From JAMBLL01 sp036985935 (GTDB taxonomy: Bacteria; Actinomycetota; Acidimicrobiia; Spongiisociales; UBA5794), in contig BTQP01000078.1 of the NCBI GenBank assembly GCA_036985935.1, positions 1-8,576 of the forward strand: a DNA stretch of 8,576 bases. Reading direction: 5' to 3'. Positions 1-6,428 of this stretch are shown here, piece by piece. Position 1 is the stretch's first letter. Each line of letters opens with the position of its first letter. Under the pieces are notes generated by a model. That model worked only from the letters and a program-made list of their open reading frames with translations. It had not been told where the DNA came from and did not search any database. Both the position numbers and the translations under genes were made by a program.

Positions 1-374
1 ACGCGGCCTCGCATTTCGGCCTGCGTGTATTGGTTGTGCCCGTCGTTGTACCGAATCGATCCGCCCAGGCCTGCGACGCGCAAGCCGCACTCGTCTTCCC
101 ATCGGTCCTCGATGCTGACGCAGCCGACAACACGCGGAGCCGAGCGGGCAGGAAACTCGTCAGGCAAGTACGTCGAGACGTTCGTGCGAAACGGTGACGG
201 ATCGTGATTTCCGTGGACGTAGAGCAGCGGAACCTCACATGCGTCTCTGAGATACTCGAGGTACTCGAACGGGAGGTCCCCGCAGGCCAGAACAAGATCG
301 GGACGAAGCTCTCTCAACTTCGGCCCATACAGGGCTTGGTCGACATCGTCCGCGACTGCGAGGATCCGGATCAT
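1..374 (-). CDS. Metallophosphoesterase, N-terminal part (runs off the left edge)
   Basis: An open frame of 124 codons reads leftward to the window edge without a stop, so the C-terminus is missing. It looks like a calcineurin-like metallophosphoesterase. Residues 31-34 read CGDL (metal-binding Asp33) and residues 52-58 read YVHGNHD, the characteristic GNHD metal-ligand block; GLGGS follows at 102-106. The first metal motif, normally D-x-H, reads ADDVD at 8-12, so the usual His is absent. From memory, a subfamily with SDEVD-type N-termini exists, so this need not mean loss of function. The start is the only ATG close to the conserved beta-strand; its ribosome site is weak. It begins 34 nt after the phosphatase gene, on the same strand, and is probably the last or a later gene of the iolD operon. 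Substrate unknown: it could be a phosphodiesterase or phosphatase linked to inositol phosphates, or merely a neighbour. Confidence 0.8.
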   Translation of the reverse strand, partial: MIRILAVADDVDQALYGPKLRELRPDLVLACGDLPFEYLEYLRDACEVPLLYVHGNHDPSPFRTNVSTYLPDEFPARSAPRVVGCVSIEDRWEDECGLRVAGLGGSIRYNDGHNQYTQAEMRGR

Positions 375-408
375 GACGAGAATCTCGGCGTATGGGAGGT
401 GACCGGTT

Positions 409-1239
409 TCATCGTGGGTGACCGTGGCCGGGTGGTTCGCAGTCTTCGAGGTTCTGCCGGGCGATCTCCCACAGATCGGAGCCGGCGCCACGGTTAGCGG
501 CGAGCACCGGCTTGCTTGTCGTCAGCGACATGTCGCGCATGAACTCGGTCGTCCAGCCGCCAGACTCGCGGATGAGGACCTCGCCGGCGAGCGCATCCCA
601 GGCTCGCAGGTCAGACTCGTAGAACCCGACCAGTCGGCCCACAGCGACGTAGGCGAGGGCGAGGGCGGCCGATCCAGAGTTGTAGAACAATCCTCCATAG
701 CCGAACAGTCCTCTGAGGAACTCGAGGGTGGGTTCATCCGGGGAGTTGCGCGGGTGTCCGACGCCCACGAGTCCGTCCGTGATTCCCTTGCTTGGAACCG
801 AAACGCTGAGACCGTTGACGGTGACACCGTGCCCCTCTAGTGCCGAGAAGGTCTCGGCCCTCGTGGGATCGCGTATCACTCCGAGGAAGGGATGGCCTTC
901 GTCGTCAACGCAAGCGATCGATACGCACCAGCTCGGCAGACCCGAAACGAAGCAGGTGGTGCCGTCGATCGGGTCGACAACCCAGGTGTAACGGTTCGCA
1001 CCCATGTTTTGTCCATCGTTGTCTCCTTCTTCCCCCAGGACCTGATCATCGGGGTAGGTGACCCCGATCCGGTTTCGAATCAGGTGTTCAGTTGCCACGT
1101 CAGCTTCGGTAACCCAGTCAAGGACCCCCTTCGACCGGACCTCGATATCATCTCGATCGCGATACGACAGCGCCAGCAGCCCGGCCTCGACGGCCAGTTC
1201 TTCGGCGAAGATCTGTCGTTCGACGCTTTCGATTGCCAC
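409..1239 (-). CDS. Inositol monophosphatase family phosphatase (SuhB-like)
   Basis: This 276-residue protein has the length and motifs of the Mg2+-dependent, Li+-sensitive inositol monophosphatase family. They are GEEG at 69-72 (Glu70), DPIDGT at 89-94 (metal ligands Asp89 and Asp92) and RAWDALAGE at 212-220 (Asp215). The usual DGTTNFVHGLP reads DGTTCFVSGLP here, with Cys for Asn and Ser for His, a modest departure just after the metal site. The family hydrolyses myo-inositol phosphates, but members also act on fructose-1,6-bisphosphate, histidinol phosphate or PAP, so motifs alone do not fix the substrate. The inositol-catabolic neighbours favour release of free myo-inositol from an inositol monophosphate. 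The start is GTG, preceded by AGGGAA at 1248-1253 with 8-nt spacing. It lies 24 nt downstream of the transaldolase gene and is probably cotranscribed with it. Cytoplasmic: no signal peptide is seen. Confidence 0.9.
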   Translation of the reverse strand: MAIESVERQIFAEELAVEAGLLALSYRDRDDIEVRSKGVLDWVTEADVATEHLIRNRIGVTYPDDQVLGEEGDNDGQNMGANRYTWVVDPIDGTTCFVSGLPSWCVSIACVDDEGHPFLGVIRDPTRAETFSALEGHGVTVNGLSVSVPSKGITDGLVGVGHPRNSPDEPTLEFLRGLFGYGGLFYNSGSAALALAYVAVGRLVGFYESDLRAWDALAGEVLIRESGGWTTEFMRDMSLTTSKPVLAANRGAGSDLWEIARQNLEDCEPPGHGHPR

Positions 1240-1263
1240 GTCGTGTGTTCCCTGTCTCGTGGC

Positions 1264-2355
1264 CTACTTCACATCTGGATTGGGGAGCATGAAGTCTTCC
1301 CGGATGACCCGTGTCAACTCGTGATATGACGCGATGAATCCGCGCAGCGTGCGAACGGTGGCGCCGTACGTGTCGAATTCCTCGATCGTCATGCCATCAG
1401 CGTCGTACGCCTTGCGGAAGTCCGGGACACGGTCGTAGAGCTCCGCGATTATCTCGGGGTCGACGGGATCGTTGATCCGATCCTTGACCTCCACGGCAGA
1501 GTCGTTGAACAGCTTCTGCCACTTCGATGGGATGGTGAGGATGACGTCGCCGCCGATGAACTCGGACCAGTGGAGATGGTGGCGGTAGGCAGCGGCGAGG
1601 AGCCGTGAACGAAAGCCGCGCTGCTTGTAGATCTCACGTGCCTTCTTGAACACCGCCACGCCTGCCCAGGGTAGATAGTGAGGGCTCACGACGATGTTGT
1701 CTCTCTTCGTGACGACCTGGATCCAATCGTCGGTTCGACCAACCATGATCGTGGTGACGGGCGTCATGTCGTCCGTCACCAGGCCCTCTGCCTCGCGCCG
1801 CTCCAAACCGCGCTCGACGGCCTCACCGATCGCGACCGCTTGTGGCACGGTGAAGCTGACGGTCGCGTTGATATTCACGCCCCGGTAGGTCGCTTCTTCC
1901 ATCGCGGCAATACCCCGGCTCGTTGCCGGCAACTTCACCTGCATGTTCGGCGCCAACGAGTCGTATCTCACCGCTTGGTCGACCATCGCATCGACGTTGC
2001 GGTAGTACGAGGGGTTCGTTTGGATCGACAGGCGCCCCTTCAAACCGTCCTCACGTTCGAAGACCGGCAGCAGAAGCTCGGCGCCTTTGAGGGCGATCTC
2101 TTCGAAGATCGTCGACATCACGTCTTCATCCGACCACGACGGGTTGTCGGCGATCAACTCGTAGATGCGGTCCTCCCAGAGGTGCCGCTCCTGGTTGAGA
2201 ACCTGCTCGACGATCGTTGGGTTGCTGGTCGCACCGACCGCTCCGTGCTCGATCGCGTACGCCAGCTCTTCGACGGAACACGAGTCGTTCCAGAAATCTG
2301 TGGGATAGGCCGTGACGGTTTCGTGTAGGGGGCTCATGTAGGTGGTTTCAGACAT
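1264..2355 (-). CDS. Transaldolase-family enzyme in the inositol operon, with Gln in place of the catalytic Glu
   Basis: This 363-residue Schiff-base TIM-barrel protein belongs to the transaldolase family. Compared by eye with E. coli TalB (numbering from memory), Asp17 corresponds to Asp24, TTNPS to TSNPT (43-47), Lys132 to Lys141 in VKLPAT, Asn154 to Asn163, Thr156 to Thr165, Arg181 to Arg207 in MVGR and Arg228 to Arg258. The differences are informative. TalB Glu96 is Gln112 (LSIQTNP), as in fructose-6-phosphate aldolase (Gln59). TalB Phe178 is Met204, and Ser226 is Ala256. The lysine nucleophile and both phosphate- or anion-binding arginines remain, so the protein should be active but may not be a pentose-phosphate transaldolase. 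Position between the inositol regulator and the inositol phosphatase suggests a role in splitting the six-carbon product of the pathway. A TTG 18 codons upstream would extend the frame, but the ATG here has GAGGAG 9 nt before it. Confidence 0.87.
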   Translation of the reverse strand: MSETTYMSPLHETVTAYPTDFWNDSCSVEELAYAIEHGAVGATSNPTIVEQVLNQERHLWEDRIYELIADNPSWSDEDVMSTIFEEIALKGAELLLPVFEREDGLKGRLSIQTNPSYYRNVDAMVDQAVRYDSLAPNMQVKLPATSRGIAAMEEATYRGVNINATVSFTVPQAVAIGEAVERGLERREAEGLVTDDMTPVTTIMVGRTDDWIQVVTKRDNIVVSPHYLPWAGVAVFKKAREIYKQRGFRSRLLAAAYRHHLHWSEFIGGDVILTIPSKWQKLFNDSAVEVKDRINDPVDPEIIAELYDRVPDFRKAYDADGMTIEEFDTYGATVRTLRGFIASYHELTRVIREDFMLPNPDVK

Positions 2356-2364
2356 GTCGATCGG

Positions 2365-2370
2365 CTCCTC
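2365..2370 (-). promoter_or_regulatory. Ribosome binding site deciding the transaldolase start
   Basis: GAGGAG on the minus strand sits 9 nt before the ATG at 2355. It supports that ATG over the upstream TTG at 2409, which would overlap the end of the regulator gene. Confidence 0.75.
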
Positions 2371-2405
2371 GCCGTTGCATGGTGCATTTCTCTTGCAGTT
2401 GTGGG

Positions 2406-3407
2406 TCAATCAATCGGGGGTCCGGTCGTTTCACGCACGACGAGTTTCGGTGACAGGACGACGTGGTTGGCTGTATGGCGATCGTGGTCGATCCTCGCGA
2501 TCACGAGTTCAGCGGCCATGCGGCCCATGTCGTGCCTCGGTTGATCGACGGTTGTCAACCCCAGGCGATGGCTTGCGGACATTGCAGTGTTGTCGTAACC
2601 CACTACCGACACATCCTGTGGTACACGCAATCCTTCAGTGTCGAGAACTTCGAGGACGGCGATCGCAGCCAGGTCGTTTGCGACGAAGATCGCTGTCGGT
2701 CGAGGGCGTCGAGCGAGGAGCGTTCGTATCCCCGCGTTCCCGCCTTCTTCGGTGAATCCGCCCTTGACCGATTGAATCTCGTTCTCGAGGCCGTGGCGTC
2801 GCATTGAGCGTTCGTATCCCGTTCGTCGTGGTCGGGAACCGGCGCCGATGCCGCCGTCGATGTGTGCGATTCGCCTATGACCTAGCTCGACGAGGTGGTC
2901 GACGACCAGAGCCGCCCCGAGTCGGTCGTCGTTGGCGACACTGTCAACCGTCGGGGCCCTCGTTGTCTTGCCAACAACGACCGTCGGCACCGATCGGGAT
3001 GCCTCGATTGCGTCGTCCGACTGAAGCGCGGGAGATACGAGGATCAGGCCGTCGACCCGCATCTCGAGAAGTGTCGAGACAGCGAGACGTTCCCTCTCTA
3101 GTTCGCGATTGCCGGTTGTGAGAATCGAGCGATACCCGGCGTCGATCGCGGCCACATCGATACCATCGATGAGGTCGGCGAAGAACGGGTTGTGCAGGTT
3201 CGAAACCAACACTCCTACCACGTAGGAGCGTTGCCTCACCATCGTGCGCGCTGCTGCGTTCGGTCTGTACCCGAGGCTCGCCGCAGCTTCGAGCACCGCC
3301 TTGCGACTCGCGGCGCTCACGCGGTCTGAATCCCTCATCACGAGCGATACGAGGGACTTCGACACGCCTGCCTTTTCGGCGACGTCGAGAATGGTCGGGT
3401 GTTTCAT
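2406..3407 (-). CDS. LacI-family transcriptional regulator of the inositol locus
   Basis: This 333-residue protein is a standard-length LacI/GalR repressor. Residues 5-24 (TILDVAEKAGVSKSLVSLVM) form the N-terminal helix-turn-helix. Residues 45-61 cover the LGYRPNAAAR block and hinge helix. From about residue 62 (SYVVGVLVSNLHNPFF) onward is the periplasmic-binding-protein-like effector domain, with the typical FVANDLAA and VSVVGYDN segments. The hinge Leu common in the family is Met here (ARTMV). The frame is open far upstream, but the start is set at the MKHPTILDVA methionine because the helix-turn-helix begins there; no strong ribosome site is visible. It lies 49 nt after iolD and 50 nt before the transaldolase gene, so it is probably made from the operon it controls. 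The likely target is the CG-centred palindrome at 5390-5403. The effector is probably inositol or a pathway intermediate; both are inferences. Confidence 0.92.
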   Translation of the reverse strand: MKHPTILDVAEKAGVSKSLVSLVMRDSDRVSAASRKAVLEAAASLGYRPNAAARTMVRQRSYVVGVLVSNLHNPFFADLIDGIDVAAIDAGYRSILTTGNRELERERLAVSTLLEMRVDGLILVSPALQSDDAIEASRSVPTVVVGKTTRAPTVDSVANDDRLGAALVVDHLVELGHRRIAHIDGGIGAGSRPRRTGYERSMRRHGLENEIQSVKGGFTEEGGNAGIRTLLARRPRPTAIFVANDLAAIAVLEVLDTEGLRVPQDVSVVGYDNTAMSASHRLGLTTVDQPRHDMGRMAAELVIARIDHDRHTANHVVLSPKLVVRETTGPPID

Positions 3408-3456
3408 CTGATGTCTGGCTGTCGCACGGGGCGACGGAACGCTGTCACTCCGGCGC

Positions 3457-5310
3457 TCATGGGTTGCTCCATATTCCGAGACGTTGGCGTTTTCGTTCTG
3501 CGTCCAACTCGCCACGTGCCACGAGTACCTGGTTACGGTCCGACACCTCGGGAACACCGACCTCCCACCAGGAGCCTCCGTCTGTCCATTCATGTGGATC
3601 CGTGTCGATCACGATGACGTAGCTCCGATCGGCTGCTTTCGCCTTGAGGAAGGCACCCTTGAGCTCATCGATGGTCGCGACCTTTTCGGCGATGGCCCCC
3701 ATTGACTCCGCGTGTTTGACGAAATCGACGCGCGTGTCCCGTACCCGCTTCGTATGTTCGAAGAGGTTGTTGAATTCTTTCCCCCCGGTGTTCACCTGGA
3801 GCCGGTTGATGACCGCGAATCCGCCGTTGTCGCACACGATGAAGATGACCTTGTGCCCTGTGGCCACGGTCGAATAGATGTCCGAGTTCATCATGAGGTA
3901 CGAACCGTCCCCTACCCAGGCGACGACGTCCCGATCGGGTAGCGCCATTTTCGCGCCCCATGCCCCGGGGATCTCGTACCCCATACACGAGTATCCGTAC
4001 TCGATGTCGATGGACCCAACAGATTTCGTGTGCCACCCCATGTTGATCTCGCCGGGAAGTCCCCCGGCAGCCGCTACCTGGTAGTCGGTGTCATCGGCGA
4101 CATCGTTCACCGCCCTGATGACCTGTGCGTATGTCGGCGTTCCTGTGTGACGAACCACGAGGTCATCGAGATATTCGATCCACTCGCGATGTTTGTTGCC
4201 GGCGTACTCGAGCCATGACGTGGGAGAGCGATAGCCGCCCAACGCCTCGCCGAGTCCTTGCAGGCTGGTCAGGGCGTCACCGATCACCGACAATGAGTGG
4301 TGTTTCGTTGCGTCGAATCGCCCGACGTTCACAGAGATGAGTCGCATCTCGGGATTCTGAAAGACGGACCAGGATCCGGTGGTGAAGTCCTGGAGGCGGG
4401 TTCCCACCGCTATGACCACGTCGGCAGCGGCAGCGAGGGCATTGGCGGATGTGCTCCCCGTGACGCCGAGAGGACCGGCATAGTTCGGATGGTCGTGCAC
4501 GAGCGTGGAGCGGCCCGCGACGGTTTCTACGACCGGAATCCCGTGTGCGATCGAGAACGCCGCGACTTCGTCGGTGGCACTCGAGTAGTGAACACCTCCT
4601 CCGGCGACGAGAAGCGGCTTCTGTGCGGCGCTGATCACTTCGGCGGCGGCGGCGAGATCACGAACATCCGGGCCAGGACGCCGGATGTAGTGGTGGGTTG
4701 TGTCGAAGAACGGGACGGGGAAGTCAAACGCCTCTGCCGCAATGTCCTGAGGGAGACCGATATACGCCGGACCGCATTCGGCCGGATCGAGCATGATCGC
4801 CAGAGCCTGAGGCAACGACTGGATGATCTGCTCCGGGCGCGTGATGCGGTCCCAGAAGCGGGTCACTGCACGGAAGGCATCGCTGACGGTCGTCGAAGGC
4901 TGGCCAAAGTGTTCTACCTGTTGCAGAACTGGATCCACGATGCGGTGTTGAAATGTGTCGCCGCTGATCAGCAAGAGGGGAATCCGGTTGGCGTGTGCAA
5001 CAGCGGCCGCGGTGACCATGTTGGTTGATCCCGGTCCCACTGACGAGGTTGCGATCATGATCTGGCGTCGATGTTTGGCCTTGCTGAAGGCAACGGCGGC
5101 GAGTGCCATCGATTGCTCGTTGTGGCCGCGCCAGGTGGGCAAGTCGTGTTGGACGCCGGCAAGGGCCTCGGCCAGTGAAACGACGTTGCCGTGACCGAAA
5201 ATGCCGAAAACTCCTGGAAACACCGCAACGTCGGCACCGTCGACGGTGGTACGTTGAGCGATGATCCAGCGCACGATCGCCTGGCCGGTCGTGAGTCGCA
5301 CTGTCTCCAT
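3457..5310 (-). CDS. iolD: 3D-(3,5/4)-trihydroxycyclohexane-1,2-dione hydrolase (IolD)
   Basis: IolD is a thiamine-diphosphate enzyme (EC 3.7.1.22) that opens the inositol-derived ring dione to 5-deoxy-D-glucuronate. The 617-residue protein has the three-domain layout of the acetolactate-synthase superfamily. The N-terminal pyrimidine-binding domain carries the activating Glu65 in RGHNEQSMALAA (62-73), followed by TSSVGPGSTNM (88-98). The central domain spans about 210-360. The C-terminal pyrophosphate domain has VGDGSYLMMNSDI (467-479) and the CDNGGFAVINRLQ segment (493-505), which strongly resembles Bacillus IolD rather than acetolactate synthase. The C-terminus has EWTDGGSWWEVGVPEVS (575-590), also IolD-like. 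The ATG chosen has AGGAG 5 nt upstream; a longer frame starting at 5349 adds 13 residues without support. It is the first gene of the leftward operon, divergent from iolG. Confidence 0.95.
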   Translation of the reverse strand: METVRLTTGQAIVRWIIAQRTTVDGADVAVFPGVFGIFGHGNVVSLAEALAGVQHDLPTWRGHNEQSMALAAVAFSKAKHRRQIMIATSSVGPGSTNMVTAAAVAHANRIPLLLISGDTFQHRIVDPVLQQVEHFGQPSTTVSDAFRAVTRFWDRITRPEQIIQSLPQALAIMLDPAECGPAYIGLPQDIAAEAFDFPVPFFDTTHHYIRRPGPDVRDLAAAAEVISAAQKPLLVAGGGVHYSSATDEVAAFSIAHGIPVVETVAGRSTLVHDHPNYAGPLGVTGSTSANALAAAADVVIAVGTRLQDFTTGSWSVFQNPEMRLISVNVGRFDATKHHSLSVIGDALTSLQGLGEALGGYRSPTSWLEYAGNKHREWIEYLDDLVVRHTGTPTYAQVIRAVNDVADDTDYQVAAAGGLPGEINMGWHTKSVGSIDIEYGYSCMGYEIPGAWGAKMALPDRDVVAWVGDGSYLMMNSDIYSTVATGHKVIFIVCDNGGFAVINRLQVNTGGKEFNNLFEHTKRVRDTRVDFVKHAESMGAIAEKVATIDELKGAFLKAKAADRSYVIVIDTDPHEWTDGGSWWEVGVPEVSDRNQVLVARGELDAERKRQRLGIWSNP

Positions 5311-5315
5311 TCTCA

Positions 5316-5320
5316 CTCCT
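5316..5320 (-). promoter_or_regulatory. Ribosome binding site of iolD
   Basis: AGGAG on the minus strand, 5 nt before the ATG at 5310, decides the iolD start against the longer open frame that begins at 5349. Confidence 0.75.
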
Positions 5321-5353
5321 GGATCGTGGAACCCGTGTCTGTCCTGCAACGCT

Positions 5354-5381
5354 TTGACATCTCAGTCCCTGAGAGTATACC
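5354..5381 (+). promoter_or_regulatory. Predicted promoter for iolG-iolE-iolB
   Basis: A consensus -35 TTGACA (5354-5359) and a -10-like TATACC (5376-5381) are separated by 16 nt. Transcription would start near 5388, leaving a leader of about 47 nt that contains the palindromic operator and the AAGGAGG ribosome site. This is a sequence-match prediction only. Confidence 0.55.
5360..5374. repeat. Short inverted repeat between the divergent promoters
   Basis: TCTCAG and CTGAGA, 6 nt each, are separated by TCC. The repeat lies in the -35/-10 spacer of the iolG promoter and reaches into the -10 and start region of the iolD promoter. It could be a second protein-binding site, but 6-bp arms are short enough to be chance. 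Confidence 0.3.
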
Positions 5382-5403
5382 CTCGCGTGTTGGAACGTTC
5401 CAA
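5374..5403 (-). promoter_or_regulatory. Predicted promoter for the iolD operon
   Basis: On the minus strand a -35-like TTGGAA (5403-5398) and a -10-like TATACT (5379-5374) are 18 nt apart. The start would fall near 5367, giving a leader of about 57 nt. The -35 lies inside the palindrome at 5390-5403, and the -10 overlaps that of the opposing promoter through the self-complementary GTATAC at 5375-5380. Confidence 0.5.
5390..5403. promoter_or_regulatory. Predicted LacI-family operator (14-bp perfect palindrome)
   Basis: TTGGAACGTTCCAA is a perfect 14-bp palindrome with a central CG, the typical form of LacI/GalR-family sites. It falls immediately after the predicted iolG start point and over the predicted iolD -35, so one bound repressor could block both directions. 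I found no second full copy in the window. The LacI-family gene at 2406-3407 is the obvious candidate binder. Confidence 0.7.
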
Positions 5404-5423
5404 TTATTTCTAGAGACAAGTCG

Positions 5424-5430
5424 AAGGAGG
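5424..5430 (+). promoter_or_regulatory. Strong ribosome binding site of iolG
   Basis: AAGGAGG ends 5 nt before the GTG at 5436 and fixes this non-ATG start. Confidence 0.85.
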
Positions 5431-5435
5431 TCTCG

Positions 5436-6428
5436 GTGAAGGTTGGCATCATCGGTGCAGGGCGCATCGGTGCTATTCACGCAGGCAACCTACGGCGCCA
5501 TCATGATGTGTCGGAGATCGTCGTGACCGACGCGTTCGCTCCTCAAGCAGAGAAGCTAGCGAAGTCCTGCGGCGGACGTGTCGTCGCTGATGCACATGAG
5601 CTTCTCGAGGTTGTCGACGCCGTCGTCATCAGCACCCCCGCCGACACGCACGTCGACCTGGTCGAGCAGTCCGTGGAGAAGAGGGTGCCCGCGTTGTGTG
5701 AGAAGCCGCTCGCCATGAATCTCGCAGAAGCGGATCGGGCGGTCGCGATCGTCTCACGGGGCGATGTGCAGGTGCAGATGGGTTTCAACCGACGGTTCGA
5801 TACCGGCTATCGCCGGGCTCGAGATCTGGTGGCGGATGGCACCCTCGGAACGATCACTCTCGTTGTTGGTCAACACCATGACCACGAGCTACCGAGCAAG
5901 GAATACGTCTCGCGTTCTGGCGGGCAGTTCGTGGATCAGTTGATCCACGATTTCGACATTCTCCGTTTCGTCACCGGCCGCGACGTTGCACGGGTGCACG
6001 CTTCCGGAGCCACGAAGGGCTTCGACTGGTTCCGAGACGTGGACGACTATGCGCAGATTGTGGCGACGCTGTGGCTCGACGACGGCACTCTCGCTGTGCT
6101 TTGCGGCTCGCGCCAGGACCCCGTTGGCTACGATGTTCGAATGGAGGTCTTCGGAACGAAGGACTCGGTGGCTGTCGGTCTAGATTCGCGTACACCGCTT
6201 CGGTCTCTCGAGTCGGACGTGACGGAACCAGTGGATCCGTACACCGAATGGATCCCCCGATTCGGTCAGACCTACGCTCGCGAGATCGATGCCTTTCTCG
6301 CGATGGTCGGCCATGGTGCGCCGAATCCGTGCACCGTACAGGACGCACGAGAAGCCCTCGCAATCGCGCAGGCATGCACGATCTCTGCCAGGCAGGGACG
6401 AACCGTGTTGATCGACGAGATGGCATGA
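5436..6428 (+). CDS. iolG: Inositol 2-dehydrogenase, Gfo/Idh/MocA family (IolG)
   Basis: IolG oxidises myo-inositol to 2-keto-myo-inositol with NAD+ (EC 1.1.1.18), the first pathway step. The 330-residue protein opens with the Rossmann motif GIIGAGRIGAIHA (4-16). It carries CEKPLAMN (88-95), whose Lys90 is the family's catalytic lysine. SGGQFVDQLIHDFDILRF (161-178) contributes Asp167 and His171, four residues apart as in the Lys-Asp-His triad of Bacillus inositol dehydrogenase. SRQDPVGYDVRMEVFGTK also resembles IolG. The start is GTG behind a near-ideal ribosome site. It is the first gene of the rightward operon, and its stop overlaps the next start in ATGA. Other family members use scyllo-inositol, D-chiro-inositol or sugars, so the exact polyol isomer is uncertain; the context favours myo-inositol. 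Confidence 0.87.
   Translation: MKVGIIGAGRIGAIHAGNLRRHHDVSEIVVTDAFAPQAEKLAKSCGGRVVADAHELLEVVDAVVISTPADTHVDLVEQSVEKRVPALCEKPLAMNLAEADRAVAIVSRGDVQVQMGFNRRFDTGYRRARDLVADGTLGTITLVVGQHHDHELPSKEYVSRSGGQFVDQLIHDFDILRFVTGRDVARVHASGATKGFDWFRDVDDYAQIVATLWLDDGTLAVLCGSRQDPVGYDVRMEVFGTKDSVAVGLDSRTPLRSLESDVTEPVDPYTEWIPRFGQTYAREIDAFLAMVGHGAPNPCTVQDAREALAIAQACTISARQGRTVLIDEMA

Noticed and set aside
418..840. Plus-strand open frames across 204-1329
   Set aside because: They are antisense to the metallophosphoesterase and phosphatase genes, whose catalytic motifs are intact on the minus strand.
3408..3593. 62-residue N-terminal extension of the LacI-family regulator
   Set aside because: It overlaps the end of iolD, and the helix-turn-helix starts right at the chosen methionine as in the rest of the family.
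4297..5028. Long open frame on the plus strand (243 codons)
   Set aside because: It lies wholly inside iolD on the opposite strand, has a low-complexity charged composition and shows no protein-family motif; it is a shadow of GC-rich coding sequence.
4724..5467. Long open frame on the minus strand (247 codons)
   Set aside because: It overlaps iolD in another frame and crosses the divergent promoter region; the composition is Arg/Ser/Pro-rich shadow type.
6071..6424. N-terminal extension of the IolE-like protein
   Set aside because: This stretch is iolG read in another frame; the IolE-type sequence begins just after the ATG at 6425, which overlaps the iolG stop.
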